From Hydrogenophaga sp. SL48 (lineage in GTDB: Bacteria > Pseudomonadota > Gammaproteobacteria > Burkholderiales > Burkholderiaceae_C), in the NCBI RefSeq assembly GCF_021729865.1, contig NZ_CP063400.1, positions 2,170,001 through 2,234,000 on the forward strand: a stretch of 64,000 bases of DNA, written 5' to 3'. The translations under genes were made by a program, and so were the position numbers. Under the pieces are notes generated by a model, which was not told where the DNA came from, made no database searches, and saw only the letters and a list, made by a program, of their open reading frames with translations. Shown here piece by piece: positions 12,555-21,227 of this stretch; positions within the stretch are counted from its first letter, which is position 1, and each line of letters opens with the position of its first letter.

Positions 12555-12588
12555 ATAGATCACAGCTATCAATTGCTCGAATTGATAG
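12555..12588 (-). promoter_or_regulatory. Candidate OxyR-type operator upstream of ahpC
   Basis: ATAG-N7-CTAT occurs at 12555-12569, which matches one OxyR half-element. It overlaps a perfect 9-bp inverted repeat, CTATCAATT-N5-AATTGATAG (12566-12588). The site is 69-102 bp before the ahpC start. A full four-part OxyR element is not visible, and AGCTATCAATTG also resembles dispersed intergenic repeats known from this family, so this is a candidate only. Confidence 0.45.
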
Positions 12589-12730
12589 TCCTTATGAAGC
12601 CGATAGCTTTTGTTGCTCTGCAGCATGGCGACGGCAGTTGCACCCACCCGACGTGACCAGGGGCACCGGGGCACACCCTGTTGGTCGGCTGCTACAAAAA
12701 AGCAGGAATGAGGTTTCTCTGGCGTTAATT

Positions 12731-12757
12731 TATTGCGAATCGTTCGTGTTTGCAATA
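12731..12757 (+). promoter_or_regulatory. Candidate iron-responsive operator before the siderophore receptor
   Basis: TATTGC-N15-GCAATA is a perfect inverted repeat, and its core contains CGAATCGTTCG, itself a palindrome. It lies 72-98 bp before the receptor start. It resembles Fur boxes of betaproteobacteria only loosely. The remainder of the 342-bp ahpC-receptor gap shows nothing else I can support. Confidence 0.4.
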
Positions 12758-12828
12758 GCATGAATATTCCAGCCAGCCACAGCGCCGCGCGTTGAAGCCA
12801 GCCGACAACCCGATCACCCGATGCTTCA

Positions 12829-15147
12829 ATGTCCCAACGCCCCAAAACCCCGCGCAACGGCAGCACCCTCCCCTCCTCCACCGCACCGAGCGTGATGCTC
12901 CCCCTGGGTGCCATGCTGCTCGCCGGCTCCTTCAACGCCCTCGCCCAGACCGCGCCGAGCAGCCCCGAGACCACCCTGCCCACCGTCGTGGTGCGTGAAC
13001 AGGCCATGGCCCCCGAAGGCAAAGACGCCCTTCAGGCCACCGAGACCACCATCGGCAAGGGCAAGCAGCAGCTGCGCGACATCCCGCAATCGGTGACCGT
13101 GGTGACCGAAAAGCTGATCGACGACCGCAACCTCGACACCCTGAAGGAAGCCCTCAAGAACACCGCCGGCATCACCTTCCTCGCGGCCGAAGGCGGCGAG
13201 GAAGACATCCGCCTGCGCGGCTTCGCGCTGCAGGCCACCGGCGACCTGTTCATCGACGGCATGCGCGACCCCGCGATCTACGACCGCGACACCTTCAACC
13301 TCGACCGCATGGAAGTGCTGCGCGGCTCGGCCTCGATGCTGTTCGGCCGTGGCTCCACCGGCGGCGCCGTCAATCAGGTCAGCAAGCTGCCGCGCCTGAT
13401 CGACGAACACCAGGTCGATCTGACCCTGGGCAACCACAAGTACGTGCGCGCCACCGGTGACTTCAACATCAAGACCGGCGAGAGCGCCGCGCTGCGCCTG
13501 AACGCCATGGCCACCAAAGCCGACAACAACGGCAGCGGCTCCAGCCTGGACAAGAAGGGCATGGCGGTGGCCTACCGCCACGGCATCGGCGAACAGGACG
13601 AAGTCCTCGCCAGCCTCTACCACCTCGACAACAACAACGGCATCAACTACGGCATGCCGTTCATCGCACCCACCCGTGGCGCGACCAACCGCGTGCTGCT
13701 GCCGCTGGAACCCGACGCCTACTACGGCGCCGCCAGCGACCACAACAAAAGCAGCGGCACCATCGCCACGCTGGGTCACACCCACCGCTTCAGCCGCGAC
13801 AGCGAGCTCAAGACGCAGGTGCGTGTGGGCCAGTTCGAGCGCGACCAGCGCTCGGGCGCCATCCGCCTGTGCACGCAGAACACCAACGCCGAAACCGGCG
13901 TGGTCACCAACCCGCAGTGCCCCACCGCCGTCAACCTGGGCAATTTCGGCGCCAACACGGTGCTGACCCGCGGCAACCACCTGAAGATTCAGGACATGGA
14001 CAACGTCCATGCCCAGACCGACTTCAACACCAAGTTCGAAGGCCTGGGCTTCAAGCACGAGCTGATCGCAGGTGCCGACGTGTCGCGCGAGAAGCGCACC
14101 GTGTACGCGGCGCGCTCCGCCGCGCAAGGCGGTGTGACCATCACCAAGCCGACCACCACGGTGGGCACACCCGACGACGGCGCCTGGGTGGATGAATCCA
14201 CCCGCGTGCTGCGCGTCAACAACCAGTACGTGGCACAAGGTGTTGGCGCCTATGTGCAAGACACGGTGCAGGTGGCGCCCCAGTGGAAGCTGGTGGGCGG
14301 CCTGCGCTACGACCACCTGACCGGTGACTACGACAGCTTCGGCCTGCCCAACAACGCCCCCGGCCCGGTGACCGCCGAGAGCTACCGCATGAAGGTCTCT
14401 GAAATGAGTCAGCGAGTGGGCGTGCTGTTCCAGCCCACGGCGCTGCACTCTTTCCACGCCTCGGCCGGCACCTCGTTCAACACCTCGGGTGACGCCTACT
14501 CGCTGGGCGCGTCCAACGTGGACACGCCGCCCGAGAAGAGCATCAACATGGAAATCGGTGCCAAGCTCGACTCGGCCGACAAGCGCTTCACCACGCGCCT
14601 GGCCGTGTTCCGCTCCACCAAGCTCAACGAACGCAACACCGACCCCGACCTGCCCGTCGTCACGCTCAGCGGCCGCCGCCACGTGGCCGGCTTCGAGACC
14701 GACATCTCCGGCCGCCTCACGCCCCAGTGGGAAGTGTTTGGCTCCTACATGTGGATCCCGGTGGCCCGCGTGGACAACGCGGCGCCCTGCCCCACCACGG
14801 GTGCCTGCACCCAGAGCACGCCGGGTGAACGTGTGGGCGACCGCCCTTCGCTCACGCCCGAGCACAGCGGCACGGTGTGGACCACCTACCAGCTCACGCC
14901 GAAGCTGCGCGTGGGCGCGGGCCTGAACTTCCGCAGCCAGCAGAAACCCACGCGTGTCGAGTGGAACGTGCCGTCCTACGTCACGGGTGACCTGATGGCC
15001 GAATACAAGTTCGACTTCGACCGCCTGACGCTCAAGGCCAACCTGAGCAACGTCACCAACAAGCTCTACGCCGACCAGCTCTACCCCGCGCACTACATCC
15101 CCGGTGCCGGCCGCATGCTGCAGGTGACCGCCAGCCTGAAGTTCTGA
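12829..15147 (+). CDS. TonB-dependent catecholate siderophore receptor (Fiu-like)
   Basis: This 772-residue outer-membrane receptor takes up ferric siderophores with TonB energy. A signal peptide ends near residue 40 (FNALAQ). A TonB-box-like TVVV lies at about 52-55. The plug domain includes DIPQSVTVV, ALKNTAGI, DIRLRGF and MEVLRGSASMLFGRGSTGG. The beta-barrel ends in a C-terminal Phe (ASLKF), as expected for outer-membrane insertion. The next gene encodes a PiuC/YbiX-type dioxygenase, the usual partner of Fiu-type receptors, which supports a catecholate or monomeric catechol substrate. Confidence 0.92.
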   Translation: MSQRPKTPRNGSTLPSSTAPSVMLPLGAMLLAGSFNALAQTAPSSPETTLPTVVVREQAMAPEGKDALQATETTIGKGKQQLRDIPQSVTVVTEKLIDDRNLDTLKEALKNTAGITFLAAEGGEEDIRLRGFALQATGDLFIDGMRDPAIYDRDTFNLDRMEVLRGSASMLFGRGSTGGAVNQVSKLPRLIDEHQVDLTLGNHKYVRATGDFNIKTGESAALRLNAMATKADNNGSGSSLDKKGMAVAYRHGIGEQDEVLASLYHLDNNNGINYGMPFIAPTRGATNRVLLPLEPDAYYGAASDHNKSSGTIATLGHTHRFSRDSELKTQVRVGQFERDQRSGAIRLCTQNTNAETGVVTNPQCPTAVNLGNFGANTVLTRGNHLKIQDMDNVHAQTDFNTKFEGLGFKHELIAGADVSREKRTVYAARSAAQGGVTITKPTTTVGTPDDGAWVDESTRVLRVNNQYVAQGVGAYVQDTVQVAPQWKLVGGLRYDHLTGDYDSFGLPNNAPGPVTAESYRMKVSEMSQRVGVLFQPTALHSFHASAGTSFNTSGDAYSLGASNVDTPPEKSINMEIGAKLDSADKRFTTRLAVFRSTKLNERNTDPDLPVVTLSGRRHVAGFETDISGRLTPQWEVFGSYMWIPVARVDNAAPCPTTGACTQSTPGERVGDRPSLTPEHSGTVWTTYQLTPKLRVGAGLNFRSQQKPTRVEWNVPSYVTGDLMAEYKFDFDRLTLKANLSNVTNKLYADQLYPAHYIPGAGRMLQVTASLKF

Positions 15148-15173
15148 CCCCGCCTCTCCGAGCGTCTCCAAAC

Positions 15174-15205
15174 GCCGCCCCGAGCCCCCGGCCCGGGGCG
15201 GCTTT
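15174..15205 (+). terminator. Hairpin after the siderophore receptor
   Basis: GCCGCCCCG (15174-15182) and CGGGGCGGC (15194-15202) form a 9-bp GC stem followed by TTTC. The short T tract suggests partial termination, which would allow some read-through into piuC. Confidence 0.65.
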
Positions 15206-15245
15206 CTGACTGAAAGGGGTGCCCAACACACCCCGTCCACCCACG

Positions 15246-15938
15246 ATGCTGATCACCCTGCCCGACATCCTCTCGCCAGACGACCTGGTCCGCGCCCGCC
15301 AGCTCTTGCTGGAGGCACCCTGGACCGACGGCCGTGACAGTGCCGGCCCGCAGGCCCGGACCGTCAAGAACAACCAGCAACTGCCGCACGACAGCCCGGC
15401 CGCACAGACCATCCGCGCGTTGGTGCTGAACGGCCTGAACCGCTCGCCGATGTTCCTCAGCGCCGCCCTGCCGCTGCGCATCTTCACGCCGCGCGTCAAC
15501 CGCTACGGTGGCGAGGCCAACACCTACGGTTACCACATCGACAACGCCATCCGGCTCAAAGCCACCGGCGCCGGCGCCACCGAGCACGTGCGCACCGACG
15601 TGTCGTGCACCGTGTTCCTGAACGATCCCGACGAGTACGAAGGCGGCGAGCTGACCGTCAGCGACACCTACGGCACGCGCGGCGTCAAGCTGCCCGCCGG
15701 CCACGCCGTGCTCTACCCCGGCACCAGCCTGCACCAGGTGACGCCGGTCACGCGCGGGCACCGCGTCGCCTGCTTTTTGTGGGTGCAGAGCATGGTGCGC
15801 AGCGACGAACAGCGCCGGCTGCTCCACGAACTCGACATGAACATCCTGGCCCTGCGCCAGCAACACGGCGAAACCGACGAGACCACAGGACTCACCGGGA
15901 CGTACCACAACCTGCTGCGCATGTGGGCCGAGGTGTGA
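15246..15938 (+). CDS. piuC: Fe(II)/2-oxoglutarate-dependent PKHD-type hydroxylase (PiuC/YbiX family)
   Basis: This 230-residue protein is a cytoplasmic Fe(II)/2-oxoglutarate dioxygenase of the family linked to TonB siderophore receptors. The iron ligands are H97 and D99 in YHIDNA and H163 in LHQVTP; the 2-oxoglutarate Arg is R170 or R173. The start at 15246 gives the family N-terminus ([14 protein letters not shown]); an in-frame GTG at 15219 would add nine unrelated residues. Its stop overlaps the possible GTG start of the next gene. The substrate of this family is not established. Confidence 0.92.
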   Translation: MLITLPDILSPDDLVRARQLLLEAPWTDGRDSAGPQARTVKNNQQLPHDSPAAQTIRALVLNGLNRSPMFLSAALPLRIFTPRVNRYGGEANTYGYHIDNAIRLKATGAGATEHVRTDVSCTVFLNDPDEYEGGELTVSDTYGTRGVKLPAGHAVLYPGTSLHQVTPVTRGHRVACFLWVQSMVRSDEQRRLLHELDMNILALRQQHGETDETTGLTGTYHNLLRMWAEV

Positions 15939-17239
15939 AGGACCCCCACGCTCCACCGCTGCTCGGGTCGCTGCCCCCCGAGGGGGCTGGGCCCACCTTG
16001 GGGCGGCCCGGCGGCTGGCCCGATGTCCCCCACGCTCCGCCGCTGCGCGGGTCGTTGCCCCCCGAGGGGGCTGATCCGGCTGGGGGCGGCCCGGCGCCGG
16101 CTCGGCTGAACGGCAAACCCCCCTCGCCCCGCACCACCCTGCCCGAAGGCCTGGTCAGTCTGGCCGACCATGCAACGCTGGCGCACACGGCGTTGAGCCC
16201 CGAAGCCGACGCCTATTTCAACGGCGGCGCGGCCGACGAGACCACGCTGCGCGAGAACGTCGCGGCCTGGCAGCGCCTGCGCTTGCACCCGCGCGTGCTG
16301 CGCCCGCTGGCGGGCGGCCACACGCGGGTGCAACTGCTGGGGCGCACACTGGCCCACCCGGTCCTGATCGCCCCCATGGCCTACCAGCGCCTGGCGCACC
16401 CCCACGGCGAAATGGCCACGGCCTTGGCTGCGGCCGTGCTCGGCGCCGGGTTCGTGCTCAGCACCCAGGCCAGCGTGCCGCTGGAAGACGTGGCCCACAC
16501 TGTGCTGGGCGAAGCGGAGCGGGGCCCGCTGTGGTTCCAGCTCTACCTTCAACCCGACCGCGCCTTCACACGGGACCTGGTGCACCGCGCCGAAGCCGCC
16601 GGCTACGAGGCACTGGTGCTCACCGTGGACGCCCCGGTGAACGGCGCGCGGGACCGCGAACGCCGTGCAGGTTTTGCGCTGCCGTCCGGGATCACCGCGA
16701 TCAACCTGCAGGGCCTGCGCCCGCCCAAACCCCAGACCCTGCGGCCCGGTCAAAGCCCCTTGTTCGAAGACCTGCTCACCCACGCGCCCACCTGGGACGA
16801 CGTGGCCTGGCTGCGCTCCGTCACGCGCCTGCCGCTGCTGCTCAAGGGCGTCACCCACCCGGCCGACGCGCGCCTCGCCGTGCAGACCGGGGCGCACGGT
16901 CTGATCGTCTCCAACCACGGCGGGCGCACGCTCGACACCATGCCCGCGACCGCCGAGCTGCTGCCGGCGGTGATGCAAGCGGTCGGTGGCGAGGTGCCGG
17001 TGCTGGTGGATGGCGGCATCCGGCGCGGCACCGACGTGCTCAAGGCCATGGCGCTTGGCGCAGCGGCCGTGCTGGTGGGCCGCCCCGTCATTCACGGGCT
17101 GGCCAACGCCGGCGCCACGGGGGTGGCCCACGTCATCCGCCTGCTGCGCGACGAGCTGGAGATCGCGATGGCACTCTGCGGTTGCCAGACCCTGGCCGAG
17201 GCGGCCATGTCCCTCGGGCGGCCAGCCGACAGGCACTGA
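15935..17239 (+). CDS. FMN-dependent alpha-hydroxyacid dehydrogenase/oxidase (LldD/Hao family)
   Basis: The conserved part (from about 16130) is an alpha-hydroxyacid-oxidising flavoprotein. Visible marks are [27 protein letters not shown], the catalytic His in [11 protein letters not shown], and the FMN phosphate site [18 protein letters not shown]. It probably oxidises lactate or a related 2-hydroxyacid. The start is unclear. The only plausible in-frame start before the conserved region is a GTG at 15935 overlapping the piuC stop, which gives 434 residues. That reading translates two copies of a GC-rich repeat into a Pro-rich N-terminus ([16 protein letters not shown] and [16 protein letters not shown]). 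Without it, a rare start near 16140 would be needed. Confidence 0.85.
   Translation: MKDPHAPPLLGSLPPEGAGPTLGRPGGWPDVPHAPPLRGSLPPEGADPAGGGPAPARLNGKPPSPRTTLPEGLVSLADHATLAHTALSPEADAYFNGGAADETTLRENVAAWQRLRLHPRVLRPLAGGHTRVQLLGRTLAHPVLIAPMAYQRLAHPHGEMATALAAAVLGAGFVLSTQASVPLEDVAHTVLGEAERGPLWFQLYLQPDRAFTRDLVHRAEAAGYEALVLTVDAPVNGARDRERRAGFALPSGITAINLQGLRPPKPQTLRPGQSPLFEDLLTHAPTWDDVAWLRSVTRLPLLLKGVTHPADARLAVQTGAHGLIVSNHGGRTLDTMPATAELLPAVMQAVGGEVPVLVDGGIRRGTDVLKAMALGAAAVLVGRPVIHGLANAGATGVAHVIRLLRDELEIAMALCGCQTLAEAAMSLGRPADRH
15939..16100 (+). repeat. GC-rich 3'-end-associated repeat, copies 2 and 3 in tandem (behind piuC)
   Basis: Two units of about 80 bp follow the piuC stop (about 15939-16020 and 16021-16100). 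Each reads CCCCCACGCTCC(A/G)CCGCTG, CGGGTCG, a CCCCCC-GA-GGGGG hairpin and a GGGGCGGCCCGGC block. They differ at scattered bases, which suggests an old duplication. Both stay open in the frame of the downstream flavoprotein. Confidence 0.85.
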
Positions 17240-17278
17240 CACCACCAGATCTCGATGATTTTTCGGTCTTTTGAATTG

Positions 17279-17297
17279 AATGAGATCAATTCTCATT
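17279..17297 (+). promoter_or_regulatory. Fur-box-like palindrome before the tonB operon
   Basis: AATGAGA-TCAAT-TCTCATT is a perfect 7-5-7 palindrome of the Fur-box class. It lies 13 bp before the short reading frame at 17310 and 152 bp before tonB. Iron-dependent repression of the tonB-exbBD-hemP operon is inferred. Confidence 0.75.
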
Positions 17298-17309
17298 TAT
17301 ACTTTCGAC

Positions 17310-17420
17310 ATGCTTTCATTCACCGATCCCAAGGACGCCTCCATGACCAGCAGCGTGTTCATCCTCGGCGGAAGCCTGATCCTGATCCTCGCCGCCGTGT
17401 GGTGGGTCCTCCGAGCCTGA
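17310..17420 (+). CDS. Possible tiny membrane protein ahead of tonB
   Basis: An ATG at 17310 opens 36 codons, and an internal ATG at 17343 opens 25. The product is essentially one hydrophobic helix (VFILGGSLILILAAVWWVL) with a polar N-terminus. It sits between the Fur-box-like site and tonB, 28 bp before tonB. A single-span peptide could associate with the TonB complex, but a leader or chance frame is also possible. I know no named family for it. Confidence 0.45.
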   Translation: MLSFTDPKDASMTSSVFILGGSLILILAAVWWVLRA

Positions 17421-17448
17421 GTGCTGCGGCTCCCCATCGACCTACACT

Positions 17449-18174
17449 ATGAACCCCGCCAGCGCCAGCCTTGCGCTCCCCCTCACCGGAGCCTCAGAAG
17501 CTTCATCCCCGACACCCCGCATGGACCGCCGCCTGTTCATCGTGATCGCCGTGGTCGGCTTTCACGTCCTGGGCCTGTGGGCCCTGCAAACCGGCCTGCT
17601 GCGCCGGGCGGTCGAGCTCGTGGTGCCGGTGGAGGTGCTGGCCGAACTGATCGAGTTGCCCCAGCCCCAGGTGACGCCGGCCCCGCCACCACCGCAGCCT
17701 CAGCGAAAACCCGTCCAGAAGCCGGTCTTGCCCCCCCAGCCGGTGCCCAAGCAGGCCCCGCAGCCGATCGCCATTGCCGACCCGGCGCCCTCCGCCTTGG
17801 CCCCCACCGGCACCACCGAACCCCAGCCACCGGCACCGCCCATGCTCGCGCCGGTCGTGGTGGCGGAACCTGCTCCACCGGCACCGCCCAAGATCGAGTT
17901 GCCATCGAGCAGCGCCGACTACCTCAACAACGCGCCACCGCCCTACCCGCCGCTGTCCAAACGACTGGGTGAACAAGGCAAGGTGATCGTGCGGGCCTTC
18001 ATCGAAGTGAACGGCACCGCCAGCAAGGCAGAGATCCGCACCTCCAGCGGCTTCGAGCGGCTGGACGCCACGGCGTTGCAGACCGTTTTGAAATGGCGCT
18101 ACCTGCCCGGCAAACGCGCAGGAACCCCTGAAGCGATGTGGTTCAACATTCCGATCAATTTCGTTCTTGAATAA
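17449..18174 (+). CDS. tonB: TonB energy transducer
   Basis: This 241-residue protein couples the inner-membrane proton gradient to outer-membrane receptors. One N-terminal transmembrane helix (about 28-48) is followed by a long Pro-rich periplasmic stretch (about 72-145; PQPQRKPVQKP and PKQAPQP). The C-terminal domain has YPPLSKRLGEQGKVIVRAFIEV split by strands, SSGFERLDATAL and WRYLPGKR. It is followed by exbB and exbD in the standard order. The first 24 residues are polar, so a start at the second Met (17521) is possible. Confidence 0.96.
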   Translation: MNPASASLALPLTGASEASSPTPRMDRRLFIVIAVVGFHVLGLWALQTGLLRRAVELVVPVEVLAELIELPQPQVTPAPPPPQPQRKPVQKPVLPPQPVPKQAPQPIAIADPAPSALAPTGTTEPQPPAPPMLAPVVVAEPAPPAPPKIELPSSSADYLNNAPPPYPPLSKRLGEQGKVIVRAFIEVNGTASKAEIRTSSGFERLDATALQTVLKWRYLPGKRAGTPEAMWFNIPINFVLE

Positions 18175-18225
18175 CGCGCCCTGCGCACCGTCCCCAACAC
18201 CGATTTCACTGGAGTTTTCACCGTC

Positions 18226-18960
18226 ATGGAACCGCAAAACGTCTCATCTGGCCTGGCCCACGTCTGGACCCAGGGCGACGCCGTCACCCGCACCGTCGCC
18301 ATCGTCCTGCTCGCCATGTCGCTCGCCACCTGGATCATCATTCTCTGGAAAGCGCTCGACCAGCGCGCCCAGCGGCAGCAGGCCAAGGCGTGCGAAGGCT
18401 TCTGGCACAGCGCCGACTTCGCCGAAGGCATCGACAAGCTGGGCAAGGACGATGGCAATCCCTTCCGCGCCTTGGCGCTCGAAGGCCGCGAAGCCACCCG
18501 CCACATCCTGCACAAGGACGGTCAGGCCCGCCCGCAGCTGCACGACAGCTTGGACATGAGCGACTGGGTCGAGCGCTCGCTGCGCAACAGCCTGGACGAC
18601 TTCACGGCCCGCGCCCAGAGCGGCCTCACGGTGCTGGCCTCCATCGCCTCGACCGCGCCGTTCGTGGGCCTGTTCGGCACCGTATGGGGCATTTACCACG
18701 CGCTGCTGGGCATCGGCGCCGCCGGCCAGGTGAGCATCGACCAGGTGGCCGGTCCGATCGGCGAGGCTTTGATCATGACGGCGCTCGGCCTGCTGGTCGC
18801 CATCCCCGCCGTGCTGGGCTACAACGCCCTGGTGCGCGGCAACAAAGGCATCACCCACCGCCTCAACCGTTTCGGCAACGACCTGCACGCCTACTTCGTG
18901 ACCGGCGCCCGCGTCACCGTGGGTGGTGACGCGAAGGTGCTGCCGATGAAGAAGGCCTGA
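18226..18960 (+). CDS. exbB: Biopolymer transport protein ExbB (TonB complex proton channel)
   Basis: This 244-residue MotA/TolQ/ExbB-family protein forms the inner-membrane channel core with ExbD and TonB. Three transmembrane segments are visible: about 22-42, about 135-158 (STAPFVGLFGTVWGIYHALL) and about 180-200 (EALIMTALGLLVAIPAVLGYN). It lies 51 bp after tonB and 18 bp before exbD. Length and motifs are ordinary for the family. Confidence 0.96.
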   Translation: MEPQNVSSGLAHVWTQGDAVTRTVAIVLLAMSLATWIIILWKALDQRAQRQQAKACEGFWHSADFAEGIDKLGKDDGNPFRALALEGREATRHILHKDGQARPQLHDSLDMSDWVERSLRNSLDDFTARAQSGLTVLASIASTAPFVGLFGTVWGIYHALLGIGAAGQVSIDQVAGPIGEALIMTALGLLVAIPAVLGYNALVRGNKGITHRLNRFGNDLHAYFVTGARVTVGGDAKVLPMKKA

Positions 18961-18978
18961 CCCTTTCAGGACATCACC

Positions 18979-19392
18979 ATGGCCATCGGAACCCAGGACG
19001 ACAGCGACCAGATGCTCAGCGAGATCAACATGATCCCGTTCATCGACGTCATGCTGGTGCTGCTCATCATCTTCATCATCACCGTGCCGGTCATCAAGCA
19101 CGCCGTCAACATCGACCTGCCCCGCGCCAGCAACGAGAAGGTGCTGGACAAGCCGGAAAACGTGCGCTTGTCGGTGGATGCCGACGGCGTCTACTACTGG
19201 AACGAAGCGCGGGTGGAAGACGCTGATTTCGAGCAACGCCTCGCCAGCGCCGCGGCACAGAATCCGCAGCCGGAACTGCACATTCGCGGCGACAAGGCCG
19301 TGCGCTACGAGCGCGTGGCGCTGGCCATGGCCGCCGCGCAGCGCGCCGGCGTGCGCAAGATCGGCTTCATCACCGAACCGGTGGCGCCTTGA
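18979..19392 (+). CDS. exbD: Biopolymer transport protein ExbD
   Basis: This 137-residue ExbD/TolR protein has a short cytoplasmic N-terminus and one transmembrane helix (about 21-40). D25, in NMIPFIDVMLVLLIIF, is the proton-handling Asp. The C-terminal periplasmic domain contains ELHIRGDKAVRYERV. It completes the tonB-exbB-exbD set. Confidence 0.96.
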   Translation: MAIGTQDDSDQMLSEINMIPFIDVMLVLLIIFIITVPVIKHAVNIDLPRASNEKVLDKPENVRLSVDADGVYYWNEARVEDADFEQRLASAAAQNPQPELHIRGDKAVRYERVALAMAAAQRAGVRKIGFITEPVAP

Positions 19393-19429
19393 ATCCCGCT
19401 GTGTGGAACCGGCCCAGGAGGATCGACAG

Positions 19430-19636
19430 ATGATCAACGCCACACCCAAGGAACCTGTGCCCGATACGGGCCAGGCCCAAGCCGCAGAGGGGCCCGCCGA
19501 ATGCGAAAACCCGTCGCCTATTCTGCTCACCAGCCACGAGGTGCTGCGTGGCCAGAAGGCGGTGGCCATCACCCACAACGGCGCGCTCTACCGGCTGCAG
19601 ACCACGCGCCAGGGCAAACTCATCCTCACCAAATAA
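19430..19636 (+). CDS. hemP: Hemin uptake protein HemP
   Basis: This 68-residue protein has the HemP signature in its C-terminal half (ILLTSHEVLRGQKAVAITHNG, read as two blocks, then YRLQTTRQGKLILTK). An AGGAGG site lies 9 nt before the ATG. It starts 37 bp after exbD, so it is probably part of the same iron-controlled operon. HemP proteins are linked to haem-iron uptake; in some betaproteobacteria HemP (HmuP) is reported to help activate haem receptor genes. Confidence 0.88.
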   Translation: MINATPKEPVPDTGQAQAAEGPAECENPSPILLTSHEVLRGQKAVAITHNGALYRLQTTRQGKLILTK

Positions 19637-19692
19637 GGCTCCCCGCGCACGCCGGTGGCCATCGACAGGAACCAACTTCTTTCATCGTGGGG

Positions 19693-19730
19693 CGACCCGG
19701 GGAAAGCCATCTCCCCGAGCGTCGTTTTTT
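19693..19730 (+). terminator. Terminator after hemP
   Basis: CGACCCGGGGA and TCCCCGAGCGTCG form an imperfect GC stem followed by six T residues on the plus strand. It lies between hemP and the convergent GlcG-like gene. Confidence 0.75.
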
Positions 19731-19771
19731 GGCCAGCCAAGGGACCGCAGGTCCTGGTAGCCAGTCATTTT

Positions 19772-20179
19772 TTACAACCCGATGGCCGCGATGCCTGCTT
19801 TGGCGATCTGTGCGTCTTCGCTGGACTTCACACCGCTCACGCCCACCGCACCGATGCACTGACCGTCCTTGATGATGGGCACGCCACCTTCGAGCATGCC
19901 CTGGATCGCAGGGGCGCTCAGGAACGACATGCGCCCCTGGTTGATCACATCTTCATAGACTTTGCTCTCACGGCGGCCCAGGGCGGCCGTGTGGGCCTTC
20001 GCGGGCGCGATGTGCGACGAGATGCCCGCCGCACCGTCCAGGCGTTGCAGCCACAACAGGTGACCGCCATCGTCAACGATGGCGATGGTCACCGCCCAGC
20101 TGTTTTTCAGCGCTTCGGCTTCGGCCGCGGCGGCGATGAGTTTGACGTCGGCGATCTCGAGAACGGCTTTGGTTTTCAT
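19772..20179 (-). CDS. GlcG/HbpS-family haem-binding-like protein
   Basis: This 135-residue protein belongs to the GlcG/HbpS family. Visible marks are AEALKNSWAVTIAIVDDGGHL, MSFLSAPAIQGMLEGGVPI and CIGAVGVSGVKSSEDAQIAKAG, read as separate blocks. Members are found in glycolate operons or as haem-binding proteins; the function here is unknown. The neighbouring tonB-exbBD-hemP operon makes a haem or iron link conceivable. The start at 20179 drops 26 unrelated residues of a longer frame. No signal peptide is seen. Confidence 0.85.
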   Translation of the reverse strand: MKTKAVLEIADVKLIAAAAEAEALKNSWAVTIAIVDDGGHLLWLQRLDGAAGISSHIAPAKAHTAALGRRESKVYEDVINQGRMSFLSAPAIQGMLEGGVPIIKDGQCIGAVGVSGVKSSEDAQIAKAGIAAIGL

Positions 20180-20382
20180 GTGCGTGTCCAGAATAAGTGG
20201 GGAATCGGCCCCGGTGAAAGCGCGGGCGCACCGGCGCCGCAACAGGAGCGCAACCATAACCGATGCATTGCTCCCACCCGGGTCACAACAGCCCTTACCC
20301 CGACCCGGCCTTCCCGCAGCAAGCCAATTCCAAGCCGCCTACAATGCCCCACGGATCACACCGATCGCAAGGAGAAAATTCA

Positions 20383-21081
20383 ATGAACGACCAACTGCAA
20401 CCTTCTGGCCGCTTCGGCAGCGCCACCGGCAATGCGGCCCTGCAACGCAACAAGGTGCTGCGCAACACCTATGGTTTGCTGGCGCTGTCCATGCTGCCCA
20501 CCGTGCTGGGCGCCTGGGTCGGCGTGGCCACGGGCATCACCGCCGGTTTGACGGGCTTCCTCGGGCTGATCGTGTTCCTGGGCGGCGCCTTCGGCTTCAT
20601 GTTCGCCATCGAGAAAACCAAGCACTCGGCGGCCGGTGTGCCCGTGCTGCTGGCCTTCACCTTCTTCATGGGCCTGATGCTCTCGCGCATGCTGGCCTCG
20701 GTGCTGGGCTTCAGCAACGGATCGAGCCTGATCATGACCGCCTTCGGCGGCACGGCGGGCGTGTTCTTCGTCATGGCCAACCTCTCGACCGTGATCAAGC
20801 GCGACCTCTCGGGCATGAGCAAATGGCTGTTCGTCGGCGCCATGGCCATCATGATCGGTGCCATCATCAACGTCTTCGTGGGCAGCACGATCGGCATGGC
20901 CGTGATCGCCACCATGGCCATCCTCGTGTTCAGTGCCTACCTGCTGTACGACCTGAAGAACATCATCGACGGCGGCGAAACCAACTACATCTCCGCCACG
21001 CTGGCCGTGTACCTGGACCTGTTCAACATCTTCCAGAGCCTGCTGGCCCTGCTGGGCATCTTCGGCGGCGAGCGGGATTGA
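20383..21081 (+). CDS. Bax inhibitor-1/YccA family membrane protein
   Basis: This 232-residue protein has seven hydrophobic segments and the BI-1 pattern. In E. coli the paralogue YccA modulates the FtsH protease; other members are pH-dependent calcium leak channels. The start at 20383 has AAGGAG 8 nt upstream and gives the usual N-terminus (MNDQLQPSGRFG) ahead of LQRNKVLRNTYGLLALSM. The C-terminus has DLKNIIDGGETNYI and DLFNIFQSLLALLG. A strong terminator follows, so it is monocistronic. Confidence 0.95.
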   Translation: MNDQLQPSGRFGSATGNAALQRNKVLRNTYGLLALSMLPTVLGAWVGVATGITAGLTGFLGLIVFLGGAFGFMFAIEKTKHSAAGVPVLLAFTFFMGLMLSRMLASVLGFSNGSSLIMTAFGGTAGVFFVMANLSTVIKRDLSGMSKWLFVGAMAIMIGAIINVFVGSTIGMAVIATMAILVFSAYLLYDLKNIIDGGETNYISATLAVYLDLFNIFQSLLALLGIFGGERD

Positions 21082-21108
21082 TCCGGATCTGAGCCGGCTC
21101 ACCTCCAC

Positions 21109-21133
21109 AAAGGGACCTTCGGGTCCCTTTTTT
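21109..21133 (+). terminator. Rho-independent terminator after the BI-1 gene
   Basis: AAAGGGACC-TTCG-GGTCCCTTTTTT forms a compact hairpin with a T tail, 28 bp past the stop. Confidence 0.9.
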
Positions 21134-21227
21134 CATGCCCGCACCGGTGGTGCACGGCCTTCCCGCGAATCAGCCATCAAGTTCCAGGATGTGGCGCCGA
21201 AAAGAAGGGCAACCCCGTTCAAACACC

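Noticed and set aside
12826..15240. Long minus-strand frame of 804 codons opposite the siderophore receptor
   Set aside because: The receptor strand has a signal peptide, plug and barrel end; the opposite frame has none and covers the 5' region of piuC as well.
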